Assembly: GCA_029287515.1 (NCBI GenBank)
Contig: JARFQZ010000114.1
Span: 1 to 5,827 of the forward strand
DNA: 5,827 nucleotides
DNA from: Lysobacterales bacterium
GTDB taxonomy: Bacteria > Pseudomonadota > Gammaproteobacteria > Xanthomonadales > SZUA-36
Reading direction: 5' to 3'
Shown: positions 1 through 5,827 of the stretch, in pieces
Layout: each line of letters begins with the position of its first letter
How positions within the stretch are numbered: the stretch's first letter is position 1
Made by a program: the position numbers and the translations under genes
Notes under the pieces: model-generated
The model's database searches: none
Seen by the model: the letters and a program-made list of their open reading frames with translations, nothing else
Told to the model about the DNA's origin: nothing

Positions 1-1
1 T

Positions 2-418
2 TGGCTGGACTTCGGGCGTAACATCAACGATCCACCCCGCATCTTCGGCGTCAACTGGTTCCGGCGCGACGAGAACGGCAAGTTCATCTGGCCGGGTTTC
101 GGCGAGAACATGAGAATACTCGAATGGATCGTTAACCGCTCTCACGTGCGTGCGATTGCGGTCGAACGTCCGATCGGCTGGACACCCCGTTACGAGGATA
201 TCAACTGGGAAGGCCTGGAAGACTTTTCCGAGGCGGATTTCGCGCAGGCGATGTCTATTGACCGGGATGACTGGGATGAAGAGTTGTTGCACCACGAAGA
301 GCTGTTCATCAGGCTTTATGACCGGATTCCCAAGGAAATGCTGGCCATAAAAGACCTGACCCTGTCGGCCATGTGGCGTTCGCCTGACGAATGGGAACTC
401 ACAGCAGACCCGACATAA
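2..418 (+). CDS. pckG: Phosphoenolpyruvate carboxykinase (GTP), C-terminal fragment
   Basis: The gene enters from the left edge; 138 residues and the stop are visible, read in the frame that begins at base 2. GTP-type PEP carboxykinase converts oxaloacetate and GTP to phosphoenolpyruvate, GDP and CO2 in the cytoplasm, the first committed step of gluconeogenesis. The fragment holds the family's guanine-binding region: NWFRRDENGKF followed by WPGFGEN. Fragment residues F20, F28, F33 and N36 have the same spacing as the nucleotide-base contacts F517, F525, F530 and N533 of the vertebrate cytosolic enzyme. The later PIGWTPR stretch (near residue 55) also fits the family. The P-loop and metal ligands lie upstream, outside the window. 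The ATP-type enzyme (PckA) lacks this C-terminal signature, so the GTP class is well supported. The reading frame is intact to its stop, and a terminator follows within about 25 bases, so this is the last gene of its transcript. Confidence 0.93.
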   Translation, partial: WLDFGRNINDPPRIFGVNWFRRDENGKFIWPGFGENMRILEWIVNRSHVRAIAVERPIGWTPRYEDINWEGLEDFSEADFAQAMSIDRDDWDEELLHHEELFIRLYDRIPKEMLAIKDLTLSAMWRSPDEWELTADPT

Positions 419-443
419 GAGTCTCGCTTCCAAACTACAGTAG

Positions 444-479
444 AACGCCGGGTTTTCCCCGGCCTTTTGGCGTTTTTTT
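444..479 (+). terminator. Intrinsic terminator after pckG
   Basis: The outer stem pairs AACGCC (444-449) with GGCGTT (469-474). An inner, partly competing hairpin pairs CCGGG (448-452) with CCCGG (458-462) across a TTTT loop. Seven T residues (473-479) follow directly. The hairpin sits 25 bases after the carboxykinase stop, so it should end that transcript and isolate pntAB from read-through. Confidence 0.85.
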
Positions 480-523
480 GACCTAAATCTACACGCTGCG
501 TTGATTTACGAGTATCCTCACAG

Positions 524-562
524 TTGACTTTTTTTTGACACATAAAACCAAAGTCCTAACCA
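524..562 (+). promoter_or_regulatory. Possible sigma70 promoter for pntAB
   Basis: The gap after the pckG terminator is AT-rich and must hold the pntAB promoter. It contains two -35-like hexamers, TTGACT (524-529) and a perfect TTGACA (535-540), on either side of a T-run. The best -10 partner for the second is the weak TAACCA (557-562) at 16 bases. CATAAA (541-546) is too close to either hexamer. The -35 is good but the -10 is poor, so the exact start site is uncertain. No operator with clear symmetry was seen here. Confidence 0.35.
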
Positions 563-584
563 GGCAATCATTCGGAGATTTCAT

Positions 585-2123
585 ATGAAAATCGGTGTAC
601 CGAGGGAGATATACGCGGGTGAGAAGCGCGTAGCCACCACCCCGGAAGTGGCCGCCCAGTTGATGAAGCTGGGCTTTGAGGTTGCGGTAGAGTCCAATGC
701 GGGCGCAGCCGCCAGTTATCCTGATGCGCTTTACCAGGAAGCGGGGTGTAACATCGCCGCAACGGCTGATGAAATCTGGTCGGATTCAGATATCGTTCTG
801 AAGGTTCGCGGCCCGGAAAGCGAGGAAGCAGCGAAGCTCAAATCCGGCCAGACACTGATCAGTTTCCTTTATCCGGCGCAAAATCCGGAGCTTCTTCAGC
901 AACTCACCGAGCGTGGCGTAACCGCCATGGCCATGGACAGCGTGCCGCGTATTTCGCGTGCCCAGAAAGTGGATGCATTAAGTTCGATGGCGAACATTGC
1001 CGGCTATCGCGCAGTAGTGGAGGCCGCCCAGCATTTCGGACGGTTTTTCACCGGCCAGATTACCGCCGCAGGTAAGGTTCCGCCGGCCAAGGTACTGATC
1101 ATCGGTGCGGGCGTAGCCGGCCTTGCGGCGATCGGCGCCGCCAAGAGCATGGGCGCCATTGTCCGCTCATTCGATACCCGGCCTGAAGTGAAAGAGCAGA
1201 TCGAAAGCATGGACGCCGAGTTCCTGATGCTGGACTTCGAAGACGAAGACGGCTCGGGTGAAGGCGGTTACGCCAAGGTGATGAGCGACGAGTTCATCAA
1301 GGCCGAAATGGAGCTGTTCGCTGAGCAGGCCAGGGATGTGGATATCATCATCACCACGGCGCTCATTCCAGGCAAACCCGCCCCGGTGCTGATCACCACT
1401 GAAATGGTAGAGTCAATGAAGGACGGCAGCGTCATCGTCGACCTGGCGGCCGAGCAAGGGGGCAATTGTGAACTGACCCAACCCGAAAAAGTGATCGATC
1501 ACAACGGCGTCACCATCATCGGATACACTGATATGCCGAGCCGCCTGGCGGCACAATCCAGCCAGCTTTACGCAACTAACCTGCGTCACTTGCTGACCGA
1601 TTTGACGCCGGAAAAAGACGGACAGATCAATGTCGACATGGAAGACGAAGTTTTCCGTGGCGCCACGGTCTGTATCAATGGTGAAACCACCTGGCCGCCT
1701 CCTGCGCCCAAGCTTTCCGCGGCGCCGCCCAAGAAAGCGCCTGAACCGGCGCCGGTAGCACCGGTAGTTGAGAAAAAGCGTTCATTCATGGGACCTGCCA
1801 TCGGCATGGTCGTCGCCGGACTGGCGCTGCTGGGGCTTGGCGCCGTGGCGCCGGCTTCATTCATGGCTCATTTCACGGTCTTCGTGCTGGCCTGCTTTGT
1901 CGGCTACATGGTGATCTGGAATGTCACGGCGGCATTACACACGCCCCTGATGAGCGTAACCAACGCAATATCGAGCATCATCATCATCGGTGCGCTGATA
2001 CAGATCAGTTCCGAAAACGAGGTGATCAAGTGGATTGCCATCGGCACGGTGCTGATTACAAGCGTCAACATCTTCGGCGGGTTCGCGGTAACGCGCCGCA
2101 TGCTTGAAATGTTCAGGAAGTGA
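585..2123 (+). CDS. pntA: Re/Si-specific NAD(P)+ transhydrogenase subunit alpha
   Basis: This is the alpha subunit of the proton-translocating transhydrogenase, which moves hydride from NADH to NADP+ as protons enter the cytoplasm and so supplies NADPH. At 512 residues it matches the fused enterobacterial form (about 510). The NAD(H)-binding domain I spans about 1-370. It has the RQD-loop residues R122, Q127 and D130 with S133, the Rossmann glycine motif GAGVAG (174-179), and the acidic ribose-binding position D197 in SFDTRP. A proline- and alanine-rich linker (371-395, nine prolines in its first 20 residues) leads to four membrane segments near 402-422, 429-446, 458-475 and 480-500. These include the conserved LHTPLMSVTNAIS stretch (451-463). 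The ATG has GGAG at 574-577, 7 bases upstream. pntB starts 7 bases after the stop. The frame is intact and all key residues are present; nothing is unusual. Confidence 0.98.
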   Translation: MKIGVPREIYAGEKRVATTPEVAAQLMKLGFEVAVESNAGAAASYPDALYQEAGCNIAATADEIWSDSDIVLKVRGPESEEAAKLKSGQTLISFLYPAQNPELLQQLTERGVTAMAMDSVPRISRAQKVDALSSMANIAGYRAVVEAAQHFGRFFTGQITAAGKVPPAKVLIIGAGVAGLAAIGAAKSMGAIVRSFDTRPEVKEQIESMDAEFLMLDFEDEDGSGEGGYAKVMSDEFIKAEMELFAEQARDVDIIITTALIPGKPAPVLITTEMVESMKDGSVIVDLAAEQGGNCELTQPEKVIDHNGVTIIGYTDMPSRLAAQSSQLYATNLRHLLTDLTPEKDGQINVDMEDEVFRGATVCINGETTWPPPAPKLSAAPPKKAPEPAPVAPVVEKKRSFMGPAIGMVVAGLALLGLGAVAPASFMAHFTVFVLACFVGYMVIWNVTAALHTPLMSVTNAISSIIIIGALIQISSENEVIKWIAIGTVLITSVNIFGGFAVTRRMLEMFRK

Positions 2124-2130
2124 GGTCGTC

Positions 2131-3537
2131 ATGTTTGAGGTAAACGAAGGAATCATCCAGGTCTCGTACATTATCGCGACCATCCTTTTCATTCTCGCGC
2201 TGGGCGGCCTTTCCAACCAGGAAACCGCCCGCCGGGGTAACTGGTACGGCATCGCCGGTATGGCGATTGCGCTGGTCGCCACGATCGCCGGAGACGTAAC
2301 ACAGGCCTATCCTTACCTGATCGTCGCACTGCTCGTTGGTGGCACCGTGGGCATCATTGCCGCACGCCGCGTGCAGATGACGCAGATGCCGGAACTGGTG
2401 GCCATCCTGCACAGCCTGGTGGGCCTGGCCGCAGTCGCTGTCGGTTTCGCCAACTTCATGGACCCGGACCGGCTGACCCATTACCTGGGGGTCGAGCTGA
2501 CCATCCATGACATCGAAACCTATCTCGGCATCCTGATTGGCGCCGTAACGTTTTCTGGTTCCGTGATCGCATTCGGCAAACTGTCCGGGCGCATTGGCGG
2601 CAAGCCATTGACGCTCCCGGCGCGCCACTGGCTGAACCTGGCGCTGCTGCTCGCGGTGATCTGGTTCGGGTATGAGTTCGTGGTCCAGTCAGCTGCCGGC
2701 GGCGGTATTGAGCCGCTGATCATCATGACAGTCGTCTCCCTGCTGTTCGGCATCCACATGGTGATGGCCATCGGTGGTGCAGATATGCCCGTCGTGGTCT
2801 CCATGCTCAACAGCTATTCCGGTTGGGCCGCATCGGCAACCGGTTTTATGCTGGGCAACGACCTGCTGATCGTCACCGGTGCACTGGTCGGTTCCAGCGG
2901 CGCCATCCTCAGCTACATCATGTGCCGCGCGATGAACCGCAAGTTTCTGGCCGTCATTGCAGGCGGGTTCGGTACCAGTGAAGGTACCGCTGCCGCGGGC
3001 GGTGAAGACCAGGGCGAGGTGGCCCCGATCGATCCGGAAGAAACAGCCGGATTGCTGACCAGCGCCAGGGAAGTGATGATCATCCCGGGTTACGGCATGG
3101 CCGTCGCCCAGGCGCAGCACATCGTGCACGAAATCACGCAGACGCTGCGGGACAAAGGCGTCAACGTCCGTTTTGGCATTCACCCTGTCGCGGGGCGCAT
3201 GCCGGGCCACATGAACGTGTTGCTGGCCGAGGCCAAGGTGCCCTATGACATCGTGTTCGAGATGGACGAGATCAACGACGATTTTCCGAATGTCGATGTT
3301 TCGATCATCATCGGCGCCAACGATATCGTCAACCCTTCCGCGCTGACCGACCCGGATGGCCCGATCGGGGGCATGCCGGTACTCGAATGCTGGAAGGGCA
3401 CCACGTCCATCGTGCTTAAGCGCAGCATGGCGACGGGATATGCCGGCGTGCAAAACCCGTTGTTCTTCCTGGACAATACGCGGATGCTGTTCGGTGACGC
3501 AAAGGACACCCTGGACGAGGTGTTCAAAGGGCTCTAG
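2131..3537 (+). CDS. pntB: Re/Si-specific NAD(P)+ transhydrogenase subunit beta
   Basis: This is the inner-membrane beta subunit that, with PntA, forms the proton channel and binds NADP(H). From ATG 2131 it has 468 residues, against about 462 in E. coli. Residues 8-285 form domain II with eight or nine hydrophobic helices. They contain the proton-path residues H94 (PELVAILHS), D218 (IGGADMP) and N227 (SMLNSYSGWA), equivalent to E. coli H91, D213 and N222, plus GSSGAILSY (254-262). Residues from about 300 form the NADP(H)-binding domain III. It starts with GYGMAV (320-325), then HPVAGRMPGHMN, GANDIVNP (395-402) and the C-terminal KRSMATGYAGVQNPLFF (430-446). A TTG start at 2104 would overlap pntA by 20 bases. 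ATG 2131 is preferred because purine-rich GAGGT (2122-2126) precedes it and the N-terminus then matches the family. Close spacing implies cotranscription with pntA. Confidence 0.98.
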   Translation: MFEVNEGIIQVSYIIATILFILALGGLSNQETARRGNWYGIAGMAIALVATIAGDVTQAYPYLIVALLVGGTVGIIAARRVQMTQMPELVAILHSLVGLAAVAVGFANFMDPDRLTHYLGVELTIHDIETYLGILIGAVTFSGSVIAFGKLSGRIGGKPLTLPARHWLNLALLLAVIWFGYEFVVQSAAGGGIEPLIIMTVVSLLFGIHMVMAIGGADMPVVVSMLNSYSGWAASATGFMLGNDLLIVTGALVGSSGAILSYIMCRAMNRKFLAVIAGGFGTSEGTAAAGGEDQGEVAPIDPEETAGLLTSAREVMIIPGYGMAVAQAQHIVHEITQTLRDKGVNVRFGIHPVAGRMPGHMNVLLAEAKVPYDIVFEMDEINDDFPNVDVSIIIGANDIVNPSALTDPDGPIGGMPVLECWKGTTSIVLKRSMATGYAGVQNPLFFLDNTRMLFGDAKDTLDEVFKGL

Positions 3538-3559
3538 AAGCCAGTAAAAGAGCGACCAG

Positions 3560-3596
3560 AAAACCCCCGGCGGGTCAACGCCGGGGGTTTTATTTT
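3560..3596 (+). terminator. Strong intrinsic terminator after pntB
   Basis: A perfect 12-bp stem pairs 3560-3571 (AAAACCCCCGGC) with 3580-3591 across an 8-base loop, and a T-rich tail runs to 3596 (TTTTATTTT). It starts 22 bases after the pntB stop. The A-run on its 5' side would also act as a U-tract on the other strand, so it may work in both directions. It ends the pntAB transcript and separates it from the porin operon. Confidence 0.92.
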
Positions 3597-3626
3597 GCCC
3601 CGAATCACGGTTTTTTCCAGGTAAAA

Positions 3627-3640
3627 ATGATCTGGATCAA
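3627..3640 (+). promoter_or_regulatory. FNR/Anr (CRP-FNR family) binding site
   Basis: The bases ATGAT-CTGG-ATCAA match the FNR/Anr consensus TTGAT-N4-ATCAA at 9 of 10 defined positions. The core TGATC-TG-GATCA is a perfect inverted repeat. Its 3' end abuts the TTGCTA -35-like hexamer at 3641, the usual place for an activating class II site. Its centre (3633/3634) would be at about -41.5 to -43.5 from a start near 3675-3677. Activation of the porin operon at low oxygen is inferred. A related CRP-FNR protein such as Dnr could use the same box. Confidence 0.6.
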
Positions 3641-3686
3641 TTGCTAATGAGAATCATTTGCATTTAAGATATGGTCTCATTACACT
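3641..3686 (+). promoter_or_regulatory. Promoter candidates for the porin operon
   Basis: Two sigma70-like pairs are visible. The first is TTGCTA (3641-3646), 18 bases, TAAGAT (3665-3670); the second is TTGCAT (3658-3663), 17 bases, TACACT (3681-3686). Each has an imperfect -10 (4 of 6). The first places the FNR-like box directly upstream of its -35 and is preferred on that ground. The Fur box overlaps both. The start codon follows at 3723. Confidence 0.5.
3643..3661 (+). promoter_or_regulatory. Fur box (ferric uptake regulator operator)
   Basis: These 19 bases match the classical Fur box GATAATGATAATCATTATC at 15 of 19 positions, including the unbroken central block AATCATT. In the 7-1-7 model the fit is 11 of 14. 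The box covers most of the first promoter candidate's -35 hexamer and spacer and the -35 of the second, so iron-loaded Fur would block RNA polymerase. It points to repression of the porin operon when iron is plentiful. Confidence 0.8.
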
Positions 3687-3722
3687 TTCTGCGTCCAATA
3701 GATATGACGCAGGAAAAAGGCA

Positions 3723-5003
3723 ATGAGAACCTTCTTGATGATTGCACTTCTGACAGCCAGCACAGCAACACTTGCGGCCGGTCCGCAGACGGAAGACCTG
3801 CAATCTGTTATCGAGGCGCAACAGCAACAGATCGACTTGCTTCTGAAGCAACTGGACGAAACCCGCGAGGTGGTCCTGGAGCTCAAGGAACAGGTGGACG
3901 CCAACTCGCAGGTGGCCAGCGAGGCCAACGAGAAAGCCGAGATCCTGGCTGACAGCATGGAAACCCAGTCGGCGTCGCCTTACACCACTACCGACAAGCA
4001 GTTCGCCGGTTACACCCGTGCCGGACAGAGCTACTTCGGCGGTTATGGCGAGTTGCACGTCAACATGCTGGAAAACCAGGCCAACGGTGAGGATTTCAAC
4101 GAAATTGATTTCCATCGATTCGTCCTGTATTTCGCCCATGATTTCAATGAACGCACCCGTTTCATGAGCGAGCTGGAGATCGAGCATGCCCTGTCCGGTG
4201 ACGGCCAGCCCGGCGAAGTTGAGCTGGAGCAGGCTTATGTGGAATACGACTGGGCGACGAATCAAAGCTTGCGCGCCGGTGTGTTCCTGATACCGGTAGG
4301 GATTCTGAACGAAACCCATGAGCCGCCGACGTTTTACGGGGTGGAGCGCAACCCGGTCGAAAAAAACATCATTCCAACCACCTGGTGGGAAGCTGGCCTG
4401 CAGGCTCACGGTGGCTTTGCTGACGCCTGGCGTTACGACGCTGCCATCCACTCCGGCCTCTACACGACCGCCGATGACAATTACACCGTGCGAGCCGGCC
4501 GTCAGAAAGTGGCCAAGGCGAAGTTCGATTCCGGCGCCGCAACCGGCCGCATCCGCTGGCTGGGCGTCCCCGGGCTCGAGTTGTCGGCCAGTATCCAGTA
4601 CCAGGATGACATAACCCAGGAAACCGACCCGACCGCAGGCAGCGCGTGGCTGTACACCGGCCACGTCAGCTGGCGGCACAAGGCGTTTGGCCTGCGTGCA
4701 CTGTATGCCGGCTGGTCGCTGGACGGTGAAGGTCCGGAAGCGATCGGCGCGGACCGCCAGAACGGCTGGTATATCGAGCCCAGCTGGCGCTTTAATGATA
4801 AATGGGGTGTGTTCGCCCGCTACAACCGCTGGGACAACAAGGCCGGTAACAGCGACGATACCGAGTACTCGCAGTGGGATATCGGCGTCAATTACTGGCT
4901 GCACCCGAACGTGGTTTTCAAACTCGATTACCAGGACCAGGATGCCCCGGACGGCAAGAAAGAACTGGATGGCTGGAATCTCGGCGTGGGGTACCAATTC
5001 TGA
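3723..5003 (+). CDS. Outer-membrane porin with N-terminal coiled coil
   Basis: The 426-residue product is a predicted outer-membrane beta-barrel. A Sec signal peptide (MRTFLMIALLTASTATLA, cleavage near 18-19) is followed by a heptad-like segment at about 24-80, rich in Gln, Glu, Leu and Lys, likely a periplasmic coiled coil that helps trimer formation. From about 95 to the end, amphipathic strands alternate with turns. The protein ends in GVGYQF, the terminal aromatic typical of BAM-assembled barrels. The central block ETHEPPTFYGVERNP (197-211) with IPTTWWE (217-223) resembles a conserved stretch of a proteobacterial porin family distantly related to phosphate-selective porins O/P. No TonB box or plug domain is present, so it is not a TonB-dependent receptor. 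The ATG has AGGAAAAAGG just upstream (3711-3720). It is the first gene after the Fur and FNR-like boxes; the next gene begins 2 bases after its stop. The substrate is unknown; iron or a small chelate is inferred from regulation only. Confidence 0.85.
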   Translation: MRTFLMIALLTASTATLAAGPQTEDLQSVIEAQQQQIDLLLKQLDETREVVLELKEQVDANSQVASEANEKAEILADSMETQSASPYTTTDKQFAGYTRAGQSYFGGYGELHVNMLENQANGEDFNEIDFHRFVLYFAHDFNERTRFMSELEIEHALSGDGQPGEVELEQAYVEYDWATNQSLRAGVFLIPVGILNETHEPPTFYGVERNPVEKNIIPTTWWEAGLQAHGGFADAWRYDAAIHSGLYTTADDNYTVRAGRQKVAKAKFDSGAATGRIRWLGVPGLELSASIQYQDDITQETDPTAGSAWLYTGHVSWRHKAFGLRALYAGWSLDGEGPEAIGADRQNGWYIEPSWRFNDKWGVFARYNRWDNKAGNSDDTEYSQWDIGVNYWLHPNVVFKLDYQDQDAPDGKKELDGWNLGVGYQF

Positions 5004-5005
5004 AC

Positions 5006-5545
5006 GTGTCACTACTCCCTCCTCGTGTGATGCCGATCGCGGCCTGGCTGGTCCTCGTGGCCAGCCAGGTCGCATTTGCGATGGAGACTGTTTACCAGGA
5101 GCCGGGCGAGTTCCTGGAGCAGAACCTGTCCGGATGCCAGAAGCAGGTGCTGTGGCTCAAGAAAGACACGAAGTCCCGGATCGAAAAGCTGGTGGACCAC
5201 CCGTTCCCGGGTGTGCGGGTCCGTTATTGTGAAAAAGAAGGTAAAACCGCCTGGGTGCTCGACGAGATCGGCAAAACCGAACCTATTACCAGCGGAATCA
5301 TTATCGATCAGGGCCGCGTCGAACAGGTCCGGGTGCTGGTGTTCAGGGAAAGCCGGGGTTCCGAAGTCCACCGAGATGCCTTCACACGACAATATGAAAA
5401 CGCCGCACTTGAAGACGACCAGTCGCTGGACCGCTACATTGATGGCATCACCGGCGCCACGATGTCGGTCAGTGCCGTTAACCGACAGGTAAAGCTGGCC
5501 CTTCTGCTGGATGAAGTCGTTCGGGAGAAAGCAGATGACCGTTGA
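5006..5545 (+). CDS. Secreted FMN-binding domain protein, likely covalently flavinylated
   Basis: A small exported flavoprotein of 179 residues if translation starts at GTG 5006. The N-terminus (positive charge at R7, hydrophobic 8-24, AFA before M26) looks like a Sec signal peptide. The C-terminal part matches the FMN_bind family of NqrC and RnfG, ending in DGITGATMS (146-154). ApbE-type flavin transferases attach FMN through a phosphoester to the last Thr/Ser of such motifs, here T152. Two cysteines in the mature protein, C44 and C75, could form a disulfide. There is no membrane anchor beyond the signal peptide, so it is probably soluble in the periplasm, unlike NqrC and RnfG. The start is uncertain: GTG 5006 has a weak GGGGT at 4988-4992 and gives a normal signal peptide; ATG 5030 would remove its only positive charge. 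It lies between the porin and a PepSY protein and overlaps the latter by 11 bases. A role in periplasmic electron transfer is inferred. Confidence 0.85.
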   Translation: MSLLPPRVMPIAAWLVLVASQVAFAMETVYQEPGEFLEQNLSGCQKQVLWLKKDTKSRIEKLVDHPFPGVRVRYCEKEGKTAWVLDEIGKTEPITSGIIIDQGRVEQVRVLVFRESRGSEVHRDAFTRQYENAALEDDQSLDRYIDGITGATMSVSAVNRQVKLALLLDEVVREKADDR

Positions 5546-5827
5546 CCAGGCCAGGCGCCGCAAGGCCATCGCCCGCTGGCATCGCCGGTTTGCGGTTTTT
5601 ATTTCACTCTGGCTGTTGCTGCTTGCCGCCAGTGGGCTGCTGATCAATCATGCCAATGACTGGGGACTCGACAGCCGGCCGTTAGCCAGTCCGTTGCAGC
5701 GGTTGGTCTATGGGATAGAAACGCAGAGTCCTGACCTGTGTGAGCCGCTGACACGTGAAGGCGTTGCCTGCGATCAGCTGTTTGCCCGGCTGAAATTGCC
5801 GGTAGGCGAACTGCTGCTGGGCGTGCG
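5535..5827 (+). CDS. PepSY-type transmembrane protein, N-terminal fragment
   Basis: The gene runs off the right edge; 97 full codons are visible. The N-terminus is very basic (RRRK at 7-10, then RWHRRF), followed by one hydrophobic helix at about 19-37 and SGLLINHANDWGLD (33-46). This matches the start of PepSY-associated membrane proteins, where a W/H-rich segment enters the membrane and SG-LLNH leaves it. By the positive-inside rule the tail is cytoplasmic and the following part periplasmic. H16 and H39 flank the helix. The periplasmic part holds C69 and C79. The ATG overlaps the end of the FMN-binding gene by 11 bases and has GGGAG at 5523-5527, 7 bases upstream, so translation is probably coupled. 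PepSY membrane proteins often accompany flavinylated proteins and iron-uptake genes, some as reductases. Whether this is a short single-pass or a long multi-pass member cannot be told here. Confidence 0.75.
   Translation, partial: MTVDQARRRKAIARWHRRFAVFISLWLLLLAASGLLINHANDWGLDSRPLASPLQRLVYGIETQSPDLCEPLTREGVACDQLFARLKLPVGELLLGV

Noticed and set aside
1491..1502. A perfect 12-base palindrome, GTGATCGATCAC, inside pntA.
   Set aside because: It lies in conserved coding sequence far from any promoter and can arise by chance from the codons used.
2104..2130. An upstream TTG start for pntB that would overlap pntA.
   Set aside because: ATG 2131 has a purine-rich ribosome site and gives the family's usual N-terminus; the extra nine residues have no counterpart.
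2689..3453. A 254-codon minus-strand frame opposite pntB.
   Set aside because: Its His-, Asp- and Gly-rich composition is the antisense image of a membrane and Rossmann protein; pntB is certain on the plus strand.
3704..3722. An ATG at 3704 just before the porin start.
   Set aside because: It is not in frame with the porin (19 bases apart) and its frame has no family match; ATG 3723 has the better ribosome site and opens a signal peptide.
3654..5075. A 473-codon open frame on the minus strand covering the whole porin gene.
   Set aside because: The plus-strand porin has a signal peptide, family motifs, a ribosome site and an upstream control region. The antisense frame has no recognisable domain and reflects codon bias of GC-rich coding DNA.
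4687..5232. A 181-codon plus-strand frame spanning the end of the porin and the start of the FMN-binding gene.
   Set aside because: It is out of frame with both well-supported genes, is rich in Arg, Thr and Pro, and has no recognisable motif.

Overview
The window reads as a free-living gammaproteobacterium of moderately high GC. The PntA and PntB proteins are close to the Escherichia coli subunits over their whole length. A GTP-type PEP carboxykinase, a Fur box and an FNR-type box fit this group. The exact genus cannot be told from the sequence; a marine or soil lineage near Xanthomonadales or Chromatiales is a guess.

Layout: all genes are on the + strand. (1) Positions 2-418 hold the C-terminal end of a GTP-dependent phosphoenolpyruvate carboxykinase, closed by an intrinsic terminator at 444-479. 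(2) A roughly 100-base promoter region leads into pntA (585-2123) and pntB (2131-3537), the two subunits of the proton-translocating NAD(P) transhydrogenase, closed by a strong terminator at 3560-3596. (3) A short control region (3597-3722) carries an FNR/Anr-like box (3627-3640) two bases before a good Fur box (3643-3661), with promoter-like hexamers overlapping or just downstream. (4) It precedes a tightly packed operon: an outer-membrane porin with an N-terminal coiled coil (3723-5003), a small secreted FMN-binding-domain protein with a covalent flavinylation motif (5006-5545), and the start of a PepSY-type single-pass membrane protein (5535 to the window end).

The first two units are central metabolism: gluconeogenic entry from oxaloacetate, and NADPH supply from NADH at the expense of the proton gradient. 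The third unit is the most interesting part. A porin, a periplasmic flavoprotein and a PepSY membrane protein under apparent joint control by iron (Fur) and oxygen (FNR type) suggest an envelope redox module that may reduce or take up iron. The individual families are known. The specific function of this combination is inferred, not shown. No mobile elements, CRISPR arrays, tRNA or rRNA genes were seen, and no gene-free stretch exceeds 300 bases.
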